Source: a virus. Taken from it: 21,753 nt of DNA. The stretch is taken from positions 1-21,753 of the IMG/VR virus record IMGVR_UViG_3300035703_000434; one strand, 5' to 3'. The notes beneath the pieces were generated by a model. That model ran no database searches, was not told where the DNA came from, and saw only the letters and a program-made list of their open reading frames with translations. Of the stretch, positions 9,701 through 16,137 are shown in pieces; the first letter of the stretch is position 1, and every line of letters starts with the position of its first letter. The position numbers were made by a program, and so were the translations under genes.

Positions 9701-11826
9701 ATTCTTTCTTTAGAAATCCCTTTAAGTTGTTTTTCGATTACAGTATTCATAACCGATGGATGGTCAACCAAAATGGTAAAACTTAAAGTTCCTGCTCGTG
9801 ATGAATTTTTATATGTATAAATTGGTTCTGGTCTACCTAAAAATTCGGTTGGGGTAAAGCTAACTGATGGTGTATCACTATATTTGAGATTATATGGTGG
9901 GAACCACATTATTCGACCTCCATTAGGACCTCTTTCACACACGGGTAATTCATCATAGGTGAATCCTGGTTTGTCAGAAGTTCTCCATGCCAAATTTTCT
10001 ATTGATAACATATATTTTTTGACTTTACCGTCAACTATGTTGGTAGATCCTGGTGTTCTTAAAGGTGCAATATTTAAATTATATGTTTTATCAAAAACTG
10101 AATATTCGAATCTCCTTCCTTCCGTAGTAATACCATCGGTTTTTTGTAAGTCAGCATATGTGTAATATGGTGTATCTTTTTGAAATACTCTACAATATTC
10201 AATACCAGCCTGAGTTCCGTCTGTTTGATCAACATATGAAAGAACTCTAGATCCTTTTGTTAACTCCTTATATCCGTCATTAAAAACTTTTGAAACTTGG
10301 TTTATTGCGTTTCCTACATGTTTTAATCTTGTTTGTCCTTGAACTAAATCGGCTGAATTTACTAATTGTTGTGTAACATCTAATATAGATCCAGGTTTAA
10401 AATCTATGTCGGTTGATTGGTATTGTAAGTAATCGGCAGATATTTGATTAAATTCATCATCTAATGAACCCGTTCCTCCACCTGGAGTTGCCTTAAATCC
10501 GGCGTTTGGTTTATATTTAGGTGAGGTCCAAACTAATTGTCCTGATGTCCCTCCACCATCACTATACGATTTACCAGCTAAACCAAATTTAATTGATTCT
10601 ATATTACCTTCATATAGAACCCCCAATTCTTGTGGTCCATAAACAATAGTTGCTTGTTGTTCTCCAAACTGATTAACAGGAACTTGATTAGGTGGTGAAT
10701 CAATTTGACTAGGTTCGGCGTTTGGACTTCCAACGTAGTATTGACCACTTGCAGGAGAGTCTTGACCAACAAGAGCATTGCCTAAAGTAGCTAAACCTTG
10801 TATAAATCCAATATTATACGAAGGTCGATATTGATTATAGTTAAGTGCCGCAAATAAAACTGACCTGGTTCCGTTTCCTGTATTTGCAACAAATATTTCG
10901 GAAGGATTTCTAGTTTTATTTAATATTGGTGATAATAAACCACCTGTTAAATTATTTACAGTATTTAACGCATTACTAGTTTGTTGTGGATTGGTATATA
11001 GATTATTTTCCTCAAAATAATCACCCGGTATAAACGAAACAGGAAAATAAGTACCAGTTAATCTATTCGCCAATGCAACAGTGGCCAAAGCCGGATTTTC
11101 AGGGACAGTAATTCTCCAATCTCTAATAAAAAATGGTTGTTGTCCTGTCGCTAAAAGAGACGCAGAAAAAGGATCGGTTATTGTGTCTAAATTAATTGAT
11201 CCAACAGTCGCTTGATTAATTTCTTGTGCAATCCTTTCATTAAAAGCAAACTTCAATTGTGACGCACCAATCTGAGCTAAAAATGTATCTTGTGATAAAG
11301 GTCCATTTGATCCGGTTGGGTCATCTTGAAATACAATATTGAAAGTGGGGTATGAAGAAAAATTAAAATATCCAGGATCCCAATATGGTTGATAAATATT
11401 TTGTATTGACGATAAGTCAGTAATTATTACTAAATCTTTATACCCACCAGTAGGTCCCCATTTATTTGTAACATACGCAGATTCAATATAAAATTCATTA
11501 ATAATATCTAAATTTGTTTCTGACTTAGGGTAATAAGGTCCTTGATTTGGATTTAATACTGGTGTTACGTTAACACCTATTGGGTTACCAAATCCACCCT
11601 CAGGTCCAAATTCATTTAAGGGGTATAGATCGTTAGCGAATAAATTCGTAGAAACTAAGTTGTTCGGTGAATCAACAACATTATACACCGAAAGATTGGT
11701 TTCATAATTTATTGGGTTTTCAGGTGAGGTATAAGAACCGGGCACATTATATGGGGGTAAATTTCTTACCAAAAGTTGTTTTCTAAAACTCTCTGAATTA
11801 CCAAATGACAAAAAGCTTTCGGCCAT
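6766..11826 (-). CDS. 1686-aa baseplate/tube-cap protein with OmpA-like segment
   Basis: A large structural protein. Residues ~1-630 are Asn/Pro/Tyr-rich and unrecognised. Residues ~635-700 (IMWFPPYNLKY, then PEPIYTYKNSSRAGTLSFTI) resemble domains of tube-associated baseplate proteins. Residues ~900-945 hold an OmpA-like core: ITITMIGSASAPQ followed by YNQKLSERRIDSV, matching the family pattern N-x2-LS-x2-R-x3-V. The Asp that normally binds diaminopimelate in this family is Ser here. Residues ~1180-1240 (VIRVGDFYH, then SLTLSYDKANFDINPEGIGL) parallel the C-terminal part of T4 gp48 (SIRFDKTPNG...). Residues ~1330-1500 are charged and likely helical or coiled coil; the tail contains several Cys. 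It lies between the tape measure and the gp53-like gene, where T4-like phages encode hub and tube-cap proteins. I infer a gp48/gp54-like function expanded by fusion. The leader is A-rich (six or more A before ATG) with no Shine-Dalgarno. Confidence 0.85.
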   Translation of the reverse strand: MAESFLSFGNSESFRKQLLVRNLPPYNVPGSYTSPENPINYETNLSVYNVVDSPNNLVSTNLFANDLYPLNEFGPEGGFGNPIGVNVTPVLNPNQGPYYPKSETNLDIINEFYIESAYVTNKWGPTGGYKDLVIITDLSSIQNIYQPYWDPGYFNFSSYPTFNIVFQDDPTGSNGPLSQDTFLAQIGASQLKFAFNERIAQEINQATVGSINLDTITDPFSASLLATGQQPFFIRDWRITVPENPALATVALANRLTGTYFPVSFIPGDYFEENNLYTNPQQTSNALNTVNNLTGGLLSPILNKTRNPSEIFVANTGNGTRSVLFAALNYNQYRPSYNIGFIQGLATLGNALVGQDSPASGQYYVGSPNAEPSQIDSPPNQVPVNQFGEQQATIVYGPQELGVLYEGNIESIKFGLAGKSYSDGGGTSGQLVWTSPKYKPNAGFKATPGGGTGSLDDEFNQISADYLQYQSTDIDFKPGSILDVTQQLVNSADLVQGQTRLKHVGNAINQVSKVFNDGYKELTKGSRVLSYVDQTDGTQAGIEYCRVFQKDTPYYTYADLQKTDGITTEGRRFEYSVFDKTYNLNIAPLRTPGSTNIVDGKVKKYMLSIENLAWRTSDKPGFTYDELPVCERGPNGGRIMWFPPYNLKYSDTPSVSFTPTEFLGRPEPIYTYKNSSRAGTLSFTILVDHPSVMNTVIEKQLKGISKERIQSVVDSFFAGCVKYDIYELATKFNNLSPNELFTYQEILNNPRLTSEEQIQVLESIPSNPAATTTESVTGANKLPNTTNDGETKAENPPPDYNWSKYEGLGFYFENDVPGGPNGTKPGENKNGGTAQFPFDTYYNQYIGLENVYLQKAPQFVNSDGSIFSASGINNFFSEVIEGNFNQIQSELLKQIDDVLIKQKGSITITMIGSASAPQTESYNQKLSERRIDSVTKWFLRQKLSDGSTIEQHGDKFKIIPNPQGEITAIPKTVSLATATTETNDISVTNAQGGDVLNASINCNVNSFAVTANGVKIPDTTTPNEAQWYSIPAMACRRVAIQKIEATIPPPDKPVTDENPGDNGTVVNNSQDVLTQVTQSIKPEPKITIEQKIKEGISKKILRSLFTECDYFEVIKETDPMVYDSIKDRIKYFDPTFHSMTPEGLNARLTFLNQCTRPGQTIPVIGPDGRPKYNDALNTSFGAPPILVIRVGDFYHTKAVPTSLTLSYDKANFDINPEGIGLQPMMVEVSLGFNIIGGMGLKGPVDELQTALSFNYYANTEIYDERATATEDTSKLDKYVVEQITGGLPPISQQQQAQINSVQPKKGGSTIGQIVSDTEMDYSVLYESLQSKIQEYFKSYFETLEKLNNTYSYGASQIALKNRDYIKGEISEFTPQKKEIEIYGKSNQYQKLIEQLKGEILKDIESNDNPIYKSLPDYVKSSMTNKQRRELEEKLKSIVNVQQEEMLNKLTNDTSSLVTIENELNFIFRQLDVVSSGLDGELLQTNEPKLYDLSGDTFFNITSSESIFGVYTTSLKNTIDDYNNLLLTNNVTKDLYYEKQSTVSNNNNCEFDTFWGICSYNRFANYMTPIFLTPDKFTQFQNIITEGPEIKQDINLVEQLKISCENFKNLCQNFQEYTKKFFNNVSGDERYVQATTWKIPDNTVKKCNYNTNVTNDVNDKTKRIKNLYSNNNLNDKKDTFNGKVTLN

Positions 11827-11836
11827 GTTTTTTTAT

Positions 11837-11844
11837 TATAAATA
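11837..11844 (-). promoter_or_regulatory. TATTTATA octamer before the 1686-aa gene
   Basis: Minus-strand TATTTATA lies 10 nt before the ATG at 11826. It sits in a 13-mer (TATTTATAATAAA read on the minus strand) that recurs exactly upstream of the tail tube gene (15156-15168). It could be a late promoter element, but the short distance would give an almost leaderless transcript, so a role as an A/T-rich translation leader is equally possible. Confidence 0.3.
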
Positions 11845-11876
11845 GATAATAATAGTATTTTTTATAAAATCTATTA

Positions 11877-13631
11877 TTAAGGTATTTTTGCTCCGACTGT
11901 AGCACTAGGTTGATTTGATCCACTAGATATTCTTTTAAAATTTTCTAACCATACAGGATCGTTTAATTTTTGATTCCATATTCTATCCCAAGATTCAGCA
12001 CTCAAATCTTTTGTATTTTCATCACCATTAACTTTAACTTCACTTTTTATATTAAAATCAACAACAGATTTAGTTTCTTTTGGTGTTTCGTATGCTTGTT
12101 TAAAATTTTGACCTATTTTATTAACAACATCTTCAAAATATTTCTGAGTTGATACAATCATTTTCTCTTCTAAGGCGACTAAATTTTTACCAAATTGATC
12201 CATCGCCATTTTTTGACCTTCTTTATCACCAGAAATTCCTTTTGTTATATAATCCTCGAATTGTTGGGTTAATGAACTCACATCCGACCTAACCCCTTTT
12301 GTTGTGAATCGTTCACCAGCTTCTTTTGAAATTATTTTTTGTGAGTCCATCATCGCCTTAAACAATTTTTCCACGGGAGCTGAAGTAGCTCTACCTAAGG
12401 CTGCCGAAGCTCTAACTCCATTAATACCGGAATTTATTTGTTGTAATTCGGTTAATTGATCGTAAGCCAATTCTTCAACACTTTTTGAACTTTCTTCTTG
12501 TGAAACTTTTAATTTGTCAATATCTTCCGGTGTTAGTTGATCAACTTGTTTTAAAACAACTTCACCTGTCTTTTCATCTTTTATATTTATTGTTGCAACA
12601 CCATCTTTAATTTGAGCCATCGATGCTATTAATTCTTTGGTTTCCTTACTTTCAGAAGCAAAATCAGGTAATTTAAGTTGTGATAGTTTTCTATCAAAAT
12701 CAGCAGCCTTAATTGACATAGATGCAAATTCATCGGCATCCATTTTTAATTCTTTTGCAATTTCTCTTAATCTTCGTTTACCACCTGGCATTATTTCCAT
12801 TTTACCAGTTTCTTCATTGAATTTGGTAAATTGTTTAGATAGTTCAACCATTTGATTTTGTAATTCTTCAGGATTGTTTTGCGCCAAATCCATAGCTCTT
12901 AGAGGATCTAATAACTCACTTGATGTTACTCCTAATCTTTGGAGTGCTGATGACATTTCGATTGCCCTTTCAGGACTCATTAAATCTTCCGCTAAGGCAA
13001 AGGTTTTAGCCATATCAACACCCAATCTTTGTGATTGAACTGCCATTTTAGTTAATCCACCAACACCGTTTTCAAAATTGAATAGGTTCATTTGTTTGAG
13101 TTGTCCTGAAACTTTTCCTGCAACACCACTAACTGATACACCCACACTTTTAGCATAATTAACAACATCTTTCATTTGATCACTAACATCATAAATTGAA
13201 ACTCCAACTTCCCTGAAATTTGCCGCCAAATCTTTTACTTGAACTCCCGTTATTTTACTTGTTGCGGCCAAATCAACAATAGCTTCTTGACCAATAGACG
13301 CTGCGGTTCCCATAGCACTCATAGCCTCTGTTGTTGTTTTTAAAGCTTCGTCTTGAGAAATACCCATTTTTGTTAATTCAGGTATTGTATCGGCAATTAA
13401 ATTTTTGAATTCACCCATTCTTTGTTTGGTTAAACCAAACGAGTTTTGAACTGATGTTGCCTGTTCATCTAAAAATTTTAAGGGTTCTCCGTCAAACATG
13501 TTAAATGCTTGAGAGGCAGCTTTACCAATTTCACCAATTGTTTCTAAAGCTCCGAGTGGATTTATTTTCCATTCTGTAACAACATCTTTAGGTAAATATG
13601 ATCCTTTATCAGTTGTAGTATCATCTGTCAT
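11877..13631 (-). CDS. Tail tape measure protein (T4 gp29-like)
   Basis: A 584-aa protein, nearly the length of T4 gp29 (590 aa). It is rich in Ala, Lys, Glu, Gln and Met with few aromatic residues, and appears mostly alpha-helical, as tape measures are. The region at ~100-260 has the Ala/Gly/Val-rich helical pattern common in them (for example GTAASIGQEAIVDLAATSK). The C-terminal third is Lys/Glu-rich (QKYFEDVVNKIGQNFKQAYE) and ends in Gly/Ser/Pro. It sets tail length and occupies the tube lumen; in T4 it also belongs to the hub assembly. It follows the gp26-like gene and its shifted extension, and precedes the baseplate genes by 50 nt, the canonical place for a tape measure. The start is the first ATG, with an AT-rich leader and no Shine-Dalgarno. 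A helical structural protein of another kind is possible but less likely. Confidence 0.8.
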   Translation of the reverse strand: MTDDTTTDKGSYLPKDVVTEWKINPLGALETIGEIGKAASQAFNMFDGEPLKFLDEQATSVQNSFGLTKQRMGEFKNLIADTIPELTKMGISQDEALKTTTEAMSAMGTAASIGQEAIVDLAATSKITGVQVKDLAANFREVGVSIYDVSDQMKDVVNYAKSVGVSVSGVAGKVSGQLKQMNLFNFENGVGGLTKMAVQSQRLGVDMAKTFALAEDLMSPERAIEMSSALQRLGVTSSELLDPLRAMDLAQNNPEELQNQMVELSKQFTKFNEETGKMEIMPGGKRRLREIAKELKMDADEFASMSIKAADFDRKLSQLKLPDFASESKETKELIASMAQIKDGVATINIKDEKTGEVVLKQVDQLTPEDIDKLKVSQEESSKSVEELAYDQLTELQQINSGINGVRASAALGRATSAPVEKLFKAMMDSQKIISKEAGERFTTKGVRSDVSSLTQQFEDYITKGISGDKEGQKMAMDQFGKNLVALEEKMIVSTQKYFEDVVNKIGQNFKQAYETPKETKSVVDFNIKSEVKVNGDENTKDLSAESWDRIWNQKLNDPVWLENFKRISSGSNQPSATVGAKIP

Positions 13632-13646
13632 AATTTATTATATAGA

Positions 13647-13654
13647 AATAAATA
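13647..13654 (-). promoter_or_regulatory. TATTTATT octamer before the tape measure gene
   Basis: Minus-strand TATTTATT ends 15 nt before the ATG at 13631. It differs in one base from the octamer shared by the sheath and tube genes. No terminator separates it from the upstream gp26-like gene, so it may be an internal promoter or simply AT-rich leader. Confidence 0.25.
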
Positions 13655-13662
13655 TTTTTTTT

Positions 13663-13822
13663 TTAGTTTTTTTCTTTCTCCTCAATAAACTTATCGATGA
13701 TATATTTTCGAACATAGGTAGGCATATTCATAAACTCACTATACTGAGTTCTGAATATTTTAGAGAAATAATAAAATTCGTCTAAAATGATTTTTCTATA
13801 TTGATAAGAAAGGCCGAAAAAA
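13663..13822 (-). CDS. Frameshifted C-terminal extension of the gp26-like protein
   Basis: An open frame overlaps the last codons of the gp26-like gene, displaced by +1 (equivalently -2), and ends at a TAA at 13663, 31 nt before the tape measure ATG. From the shift site it encodes about 52 residues beginning GLSYQYRKIILDEFYYFSKI and ending KFIEEKEKN. The stretch EFMNMPTYVRKYIIDKF looks like real protein: amphipathic, aromatic- and charge-patterned. A MPTYERR-like motif recurs, as far as I recall, in small ORFs beside gp26-type genes of T4-like phages. It has no convincing start of its own. The only upstream in-frame candidate is a TTG at 13845; the first ATG would leave about 20 residues. Translation by ribosomal frameshifting from the gene above is therefore the best explanation. 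Alternatives are an independent TTG-started 60-aa protein or a degraded remnant. Confidence 0.55.
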
Positions 13823-14563
13823 CTCCACCCCAAAGGTAATGTCAACCATTACTCTTTCTCCTGACGGGGCTATTACTTCTTTTGTTAAATCTAGTTTAGG
13901 TTCATTATCTAATACAAATCTTCGAATGAATTTAGAATCTGCAATTGGCATACTTTCAATAAAAGTGGCAATTTTAATTCTATCAGTATCTCCATTTAAC
14001 GAAACTATTTGTTTATTTAATCTTGACGTTACTACAGGACTTGCGGATTGGATTGGGTAATTTCTAACTTCTTGTTCTAAACTGACTCTATCCCCCAACG
14101 TCATCATTTTTAAAACAACTTCATTTTTAGACATAGGTAGTTTTACTGTGAACATACCATCTTCATTAGGTTTTTGATTAGTTTTTCGAATGTTCAATTC
14201 GTCTAACATTATTTTTGCGGAAAATTGTTGTTCGGTTACCGGATCTTTAACTCCAATTGTGTATTCAGGACCAAAAGATGTGTTTCTTAAAAATAATAAT
14301 ACGGCCTCAACATCACCATCAGTTAATTCATCGGCTCTTAAATCTTTTTCATAAATTTTTCTACGTAATAATGGTAAGACTATTGACTCATTAACAGACA
14401 ATTTGGGGTCAAAATTTGCTAAAAGATTTTCATCCTGTGCAGTCAAATACCCTACTTTTATTGATTTCTTTTTAGATTTGTAAAATATACCTCCACTTGG
14501 TAATTGTATTACGTCATGGGGTAAATTAAAGTTCATCTGTTCATAGTTATTATTAGTGTCCAT
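13796..14563 (-). CDS. T4 gp26-like baseplate/tail assembly protein
   Basis: A 255-aa protein. Its N-terminus has the signature of the T4 baseplate protein family (Pfam PF12322, T4 gp26): DVIQLPSGGIFY, then IKVGYLTAQDENLL (residues ~18-50), where LPS-G-YK/P, followed by a 'T-x-x-D/E-E-x-LL' segment, is diagnostic. The middle (residues ~75-190) has a second conserved-looking block with TDGDVEAVLLFLRNTSFGPEY and VKDPVTEQQF. The C-terminal part ends VEFFRPFLSI before TAG. In T4, gp26 is needed for hub assembly and is scarce or absent in the virion, so a chaperone-like role is plausible. Its place between tube and tape measure, with an overlapping second frame, is that of the G/GT tail-assembly chaperones. 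The ATG follows an A-rich leader with no Shine-Dalgarno, downstream of the terminator at 14583-14620. The family call is confident; the chaperone role is inference. Confidence 0.85.
   Translation of the reverse strand: MDTNNNYEQMNFNLPHDVIQLPSGGIFYKSKKKSIKVGYLTAQDENLLANFDPKLSVNESIVLPLLRRKIYEKDLRADELTDGDVEAVLLFLRNTSFGPEYTIGVKDPVTEQQFSAKIMLDELNIRKTNQKPNEDGMFTVKLPMSKNEVVLKMMTLGDRVSLEQEVRNYPIQSASPVVTSRLNKQIVSLNGDTDRIKIATFIESMPIADSKFIRRFVLDNEPKLDLTKEVIAPSGERVMVDITFGVEFFRPFLSI
13814..13822 (-). other. Candidate programmed +1 (or -2) frameshift site
   Basis: On the minus strand the gp26-like frame reads TTT TTT CGG. A Phe-tRNA on the second TTT can slip +1 onto TTC, keeping perfect pairing, while CGG, an Arg codon expected to be rare in AT-rich DNA, would slow the A site. 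A -2 slip within the T run reaches the same frame with one more Phe. A -1 slip meets a stop after about 12 codons, so it is not favoured. The site is 7 codons before the zero-frame TAG (13796-13798). Confidence 0.45.
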
Positions 14564-14582
14564 ATTTTTTTAATTTAAAAAT

Positions 14583-14620
14583 AAAAAAAAACCTCCACTT
14601 GTAAATAGTGAAGGTTTTTC
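14583..14620 (-). terminator. Intrinsic terminator after the tail tube gene
   Basis: An inverted repeat pairs 14590-14599 with 14607-14616: 10 bp with one C/A mismatch and a 7-nt loop, extended by A-T pairs. On the minus strand it is followed by a run of nine T. It lies 18 nt past the tube stop. Flanking A and T runs on both sides could make it work in either direction. Confidence 0.85.
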
Positions 14621-14637
14621 TTTGAATTATGAAAAAA

Positions 14638-15126
14638 TTAATAAACTAAAATACATCTATCGACAACTAAATTTGTGGTTATTGTTGATAAACCAGGTGA
14701 TGCATATGATAGCGATCCACCATTATATCCATCTAAAAATGCTCCTTGTAAAATCCATTTCTCAATAACAACTCCCGTTGGGTCTAACATTTCTAAATCC
14801 ACATTCTTTTTATAACCTGCGGCGTAACCCATACGACCTGTTACAGATTCAGCACATAATCTTATCCACTCCATAATTGCCTGAGTTGCTGACGGACCAA
14901 TAGGGTCCAAAAATGTAACCGCAATTTTACCCCAAGTAAAATCTGTGGCGACATTTGTGTTGGTGTTCAAGAATTTTATAGCCGCACTATTAACTGTTAA
15001 AGTTGGTCTTGCAGTTGTTTGAACAAACCATTCGTTAATTCCTAATGAACTTGGGAATCTTAAAATCCACCTATGATTTTGTTTTGGCTCATAGGGAATC
15101 GGCATTTTCATTAATAAATCAGCCAT
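14638..15126 (-). CDS. Tail tube protein (T4 gp19-like)
   Basis: A 162-aa protein, one residue shorter than T4 gp19 (163 aa). It begins with a short lead (MADLLMKMPIPYEPKQNHRW) and then the beta-strand pattern of T4-type tube proteins: WILRFPSSLGINEWFVQTTA near residue 20, a DFTWGKIAVTFLDPIGPSA strand and turn near 63-80, then the helix IMEWIRLC and a C-terminal GGSLSYASPG region. Hexameric rings of this protein stack on the tape measure and form the inner channel that carries DNA. The gene stands alone between its own octamer-containing upstream region and a strong terminator, suggesting a separate abundant transcript. In T4 the tube gene directly follows the sheath gene; here a HAD-fold gene intervenes. 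Confidence 0.9.
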   Translation of the reverse strand: MADLLMKMPIPYEPKQNHRWILRFPSSLGINEWFVQTTARPTLTVNSAAIKFLNTNTNVATDFTWGKIAVTFLDPIGPSATQAIMEWIRLCAESVTGRMGYAAGYKKNVDLEMLDPTGVVIEKWILQGAFLDGYNGGSLSYASPGLSTITTNLVVDRCILVY

Positions 15127-15160
15127 ATTTTCTTTTTTTAATTTTTTTTATTTTGTTTAT

Positions 15161-15168
15161 TATAAATA
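15161..15168 (-). promoter_or_regulatory. TATTTATA octamer 34 nt before the tube ATG
   Basis: Minus-strand TATTTATA with 34 nt between it and the ATG at 15126. The same octamer stands at the same distance before the sheath ATG (19520-19527). The 112-nt gap after the HAD gene gives room for a promoter. The octamer is the reverse complement of the T4 late element TATAAATA and also partly fits the Bacteroidota -7 element TAnnTTTG. Candidate late promoter; no -33 element is assigned. Confidence 0.45.
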
Positions 15169-15222
15169 TACTCTACTTGTATTTTTTTCTATTTACTTTC
15201 GGTTTTTTAAAAATATATTCAT

Positions 15223-15240
15223 AACTAGACCGGACTAGTT
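15223..15240. repeat. Near-perfect 18-nt palindrome at the HAD gene stop
   Basis: The sequence AACTAG-ACCGGA-CTAGTT is a dyad with a single mismatched position per arm. It carries two CTAG tetramers around a central CCGG and overlaps the TAA of the HAD gene. On the minus strand a TTTTT run follows 9 nt later, so it might act as a weak terminator; a protein-binding site upstream of the tube promoter is another option. Confidence 0.4.
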
Positions 15241-16069
15241 ATTCATATGATGTTTTTCCTTCTTTACTAGTATGATAAATTTTTAAGTCATCTTTATTTG
15301 TAAAATGTTTTCTCATCGTTTGAACATTTCTTAAATCGTCATCTGAAAATCCAACATAAGGTATAAAATAGTTACTTATCTTATTTTTCATAAATGCCTT
15401 TTCTTGAAGTTGTTTTGATAAGTTTTGGACATACATCATAAATTCTTTCATTGCAAGAACTTTTAATTCTTCAGGGTTAGCAGCAGATCCTTCACCAAAA
15501 CTAACCGGATGGAAACGACACATATCTAAATAAACTCTAATTAGTTCATCGTCAGTTAATTCGTCTTCATCGGCCAACTCTCTATATTTTTTTAAGTTTT
15601 TAACAATTTCTTTTTTATTAAGTCCGTGTTTGTTTGAGTTGATTAAATTATAGACCGCTCTTTTAAGAACCGATGGTGTATGACCTCTTGCGGTAATAAT
15701 TGCAAAAATTGAACCGTTATTAACAGCCTCAACAAAATCGTTCCAAGCGGGTCCTATCGGTGCTTTCATTGAATCAACTAAGAATTTTTTATCACCGGTA
15801 ACTCTGAAGTCTCTAAAAGCTTCATCATCAAAACCAACAATAGTATGTCCTTTGTATTCGAAAGGGTCAACTCCAATTTCTGTTCTATATTCCGCAAAAT
15901 CTTCAGTAGACATACCAACACTTTTTCCATTATCATCCTTTAAATAAATTTCAGTTGGCATATACATAAGATTATCATCCCAATCAAACGCATAATATTT
16001 CATACTTGGTTTTAATTGTTCTTGAAAAATCTCCGTAATTATTTCTTTTACAATTTTTTTATAATTCAT
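15239..16069 (-). CDS. HAD-superfamily phosphatase-like protein
   Basis: A 276-aa protein. The N-terminal 20 residues (MNYKKIVKEIITEIFQEQL) form an amphipathic helix outside the catalytic fold. HAD motif I is AFDWDDNL with Asp29 as the expected nucleophile and Asp31 as the general acid (DxDxN rather than the commoner DxDxT). Motif II is AIITARG with Thr126. Motif IV is GFSDDDLRNV with Asp243-Asp245 as metal ligands. A Lys near 228-230 could be motif III. A cap-like insertion lies between motifs I and II, and a further helical region with VSFGEGSAANPEEL is at ~190-210. All core catalytic residues appear present, so a Mg-dependent phosphohydrolase is likely. The substrate is unknown: nucleotide, polynucleotide end, or phosphoprotein are possible. 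It lies between sheath and tube genes, downstream of the sheath terminator, with an AT-rich leader. T4 has no HAD gene at this place. Confidence 0.8.
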   Translation of the reverse strand: MNYKKIVKEIITEIFQEQLKPSMKYYAFDWDDNLMYMPTEIYLKDDNGKSVGMSTEDFAEYRTEIGVDPFEYKGHTIVGFDDEAFRDFRVTGDKKFLVDSMKAPIGPAWNDFVEAVNNGSIFAIITARGHTPSVLKRAVYNLINSNKHGLNKKEIVKNLKKYRELADEDELTDDELIRVYLDMCRFHPVSFGEGSAANPEELKVLAMKEFMMYVQNLSKQLQEKAFMKNKISNYFIPYVGFSDDDLRNVQTMRKHFTNKDDLKIYHTSKEGKTSYE

Positions 16070-16090
16070 ATTAATAAATATTATAATAAT

Positions 16091-16125
16091 AAAAAAAGGG
16101 AGATTTTAACCTCCCTTTTCTTTTT
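16091..16125 (-). terminator. Intrinsic terminator after the sheath gene
   Basis: A perfect 9-bp inverted repeat (16094-16102 with 16111-16119: AAAAGGGAG / CTCCCTTTT) with an 8-nt loop. A T run follows on the minus strand, and a T run on the plus strand makes it potentially bidirectional. It lies about 20 nt past the sheath stop and before the HAD start. Confidence 0.9.
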
Positions 16126-16137
16126 GTTTAAACCAAC

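Noticed and set aside
13815-13822. Classical -1 slippery heptamer (T run then C)
   Set aside because: In the gene's actual frame it reads TTT TTT CGG, and a -1 shift meets a stop after about 12 codons; only the +1/-2 frame leads to a protein-like extension.
15161-15168. Perfect T4-type late promoter TATAAATA on the plus strand (also at 11837 and 19520)
   Set aside because: On the plus strand two of the three would point into genes in antisense, so the T4 reading is unlikely; I kept the minus-strand octamer as the candidate instead.
16073-16080. TATTTATT octamer before the HAD gene
   Set aside because: It ends only 3 nt before the ATG, too close for a normal promoter, and is one mismatch from the shared octamer in very AT-rich DNA.
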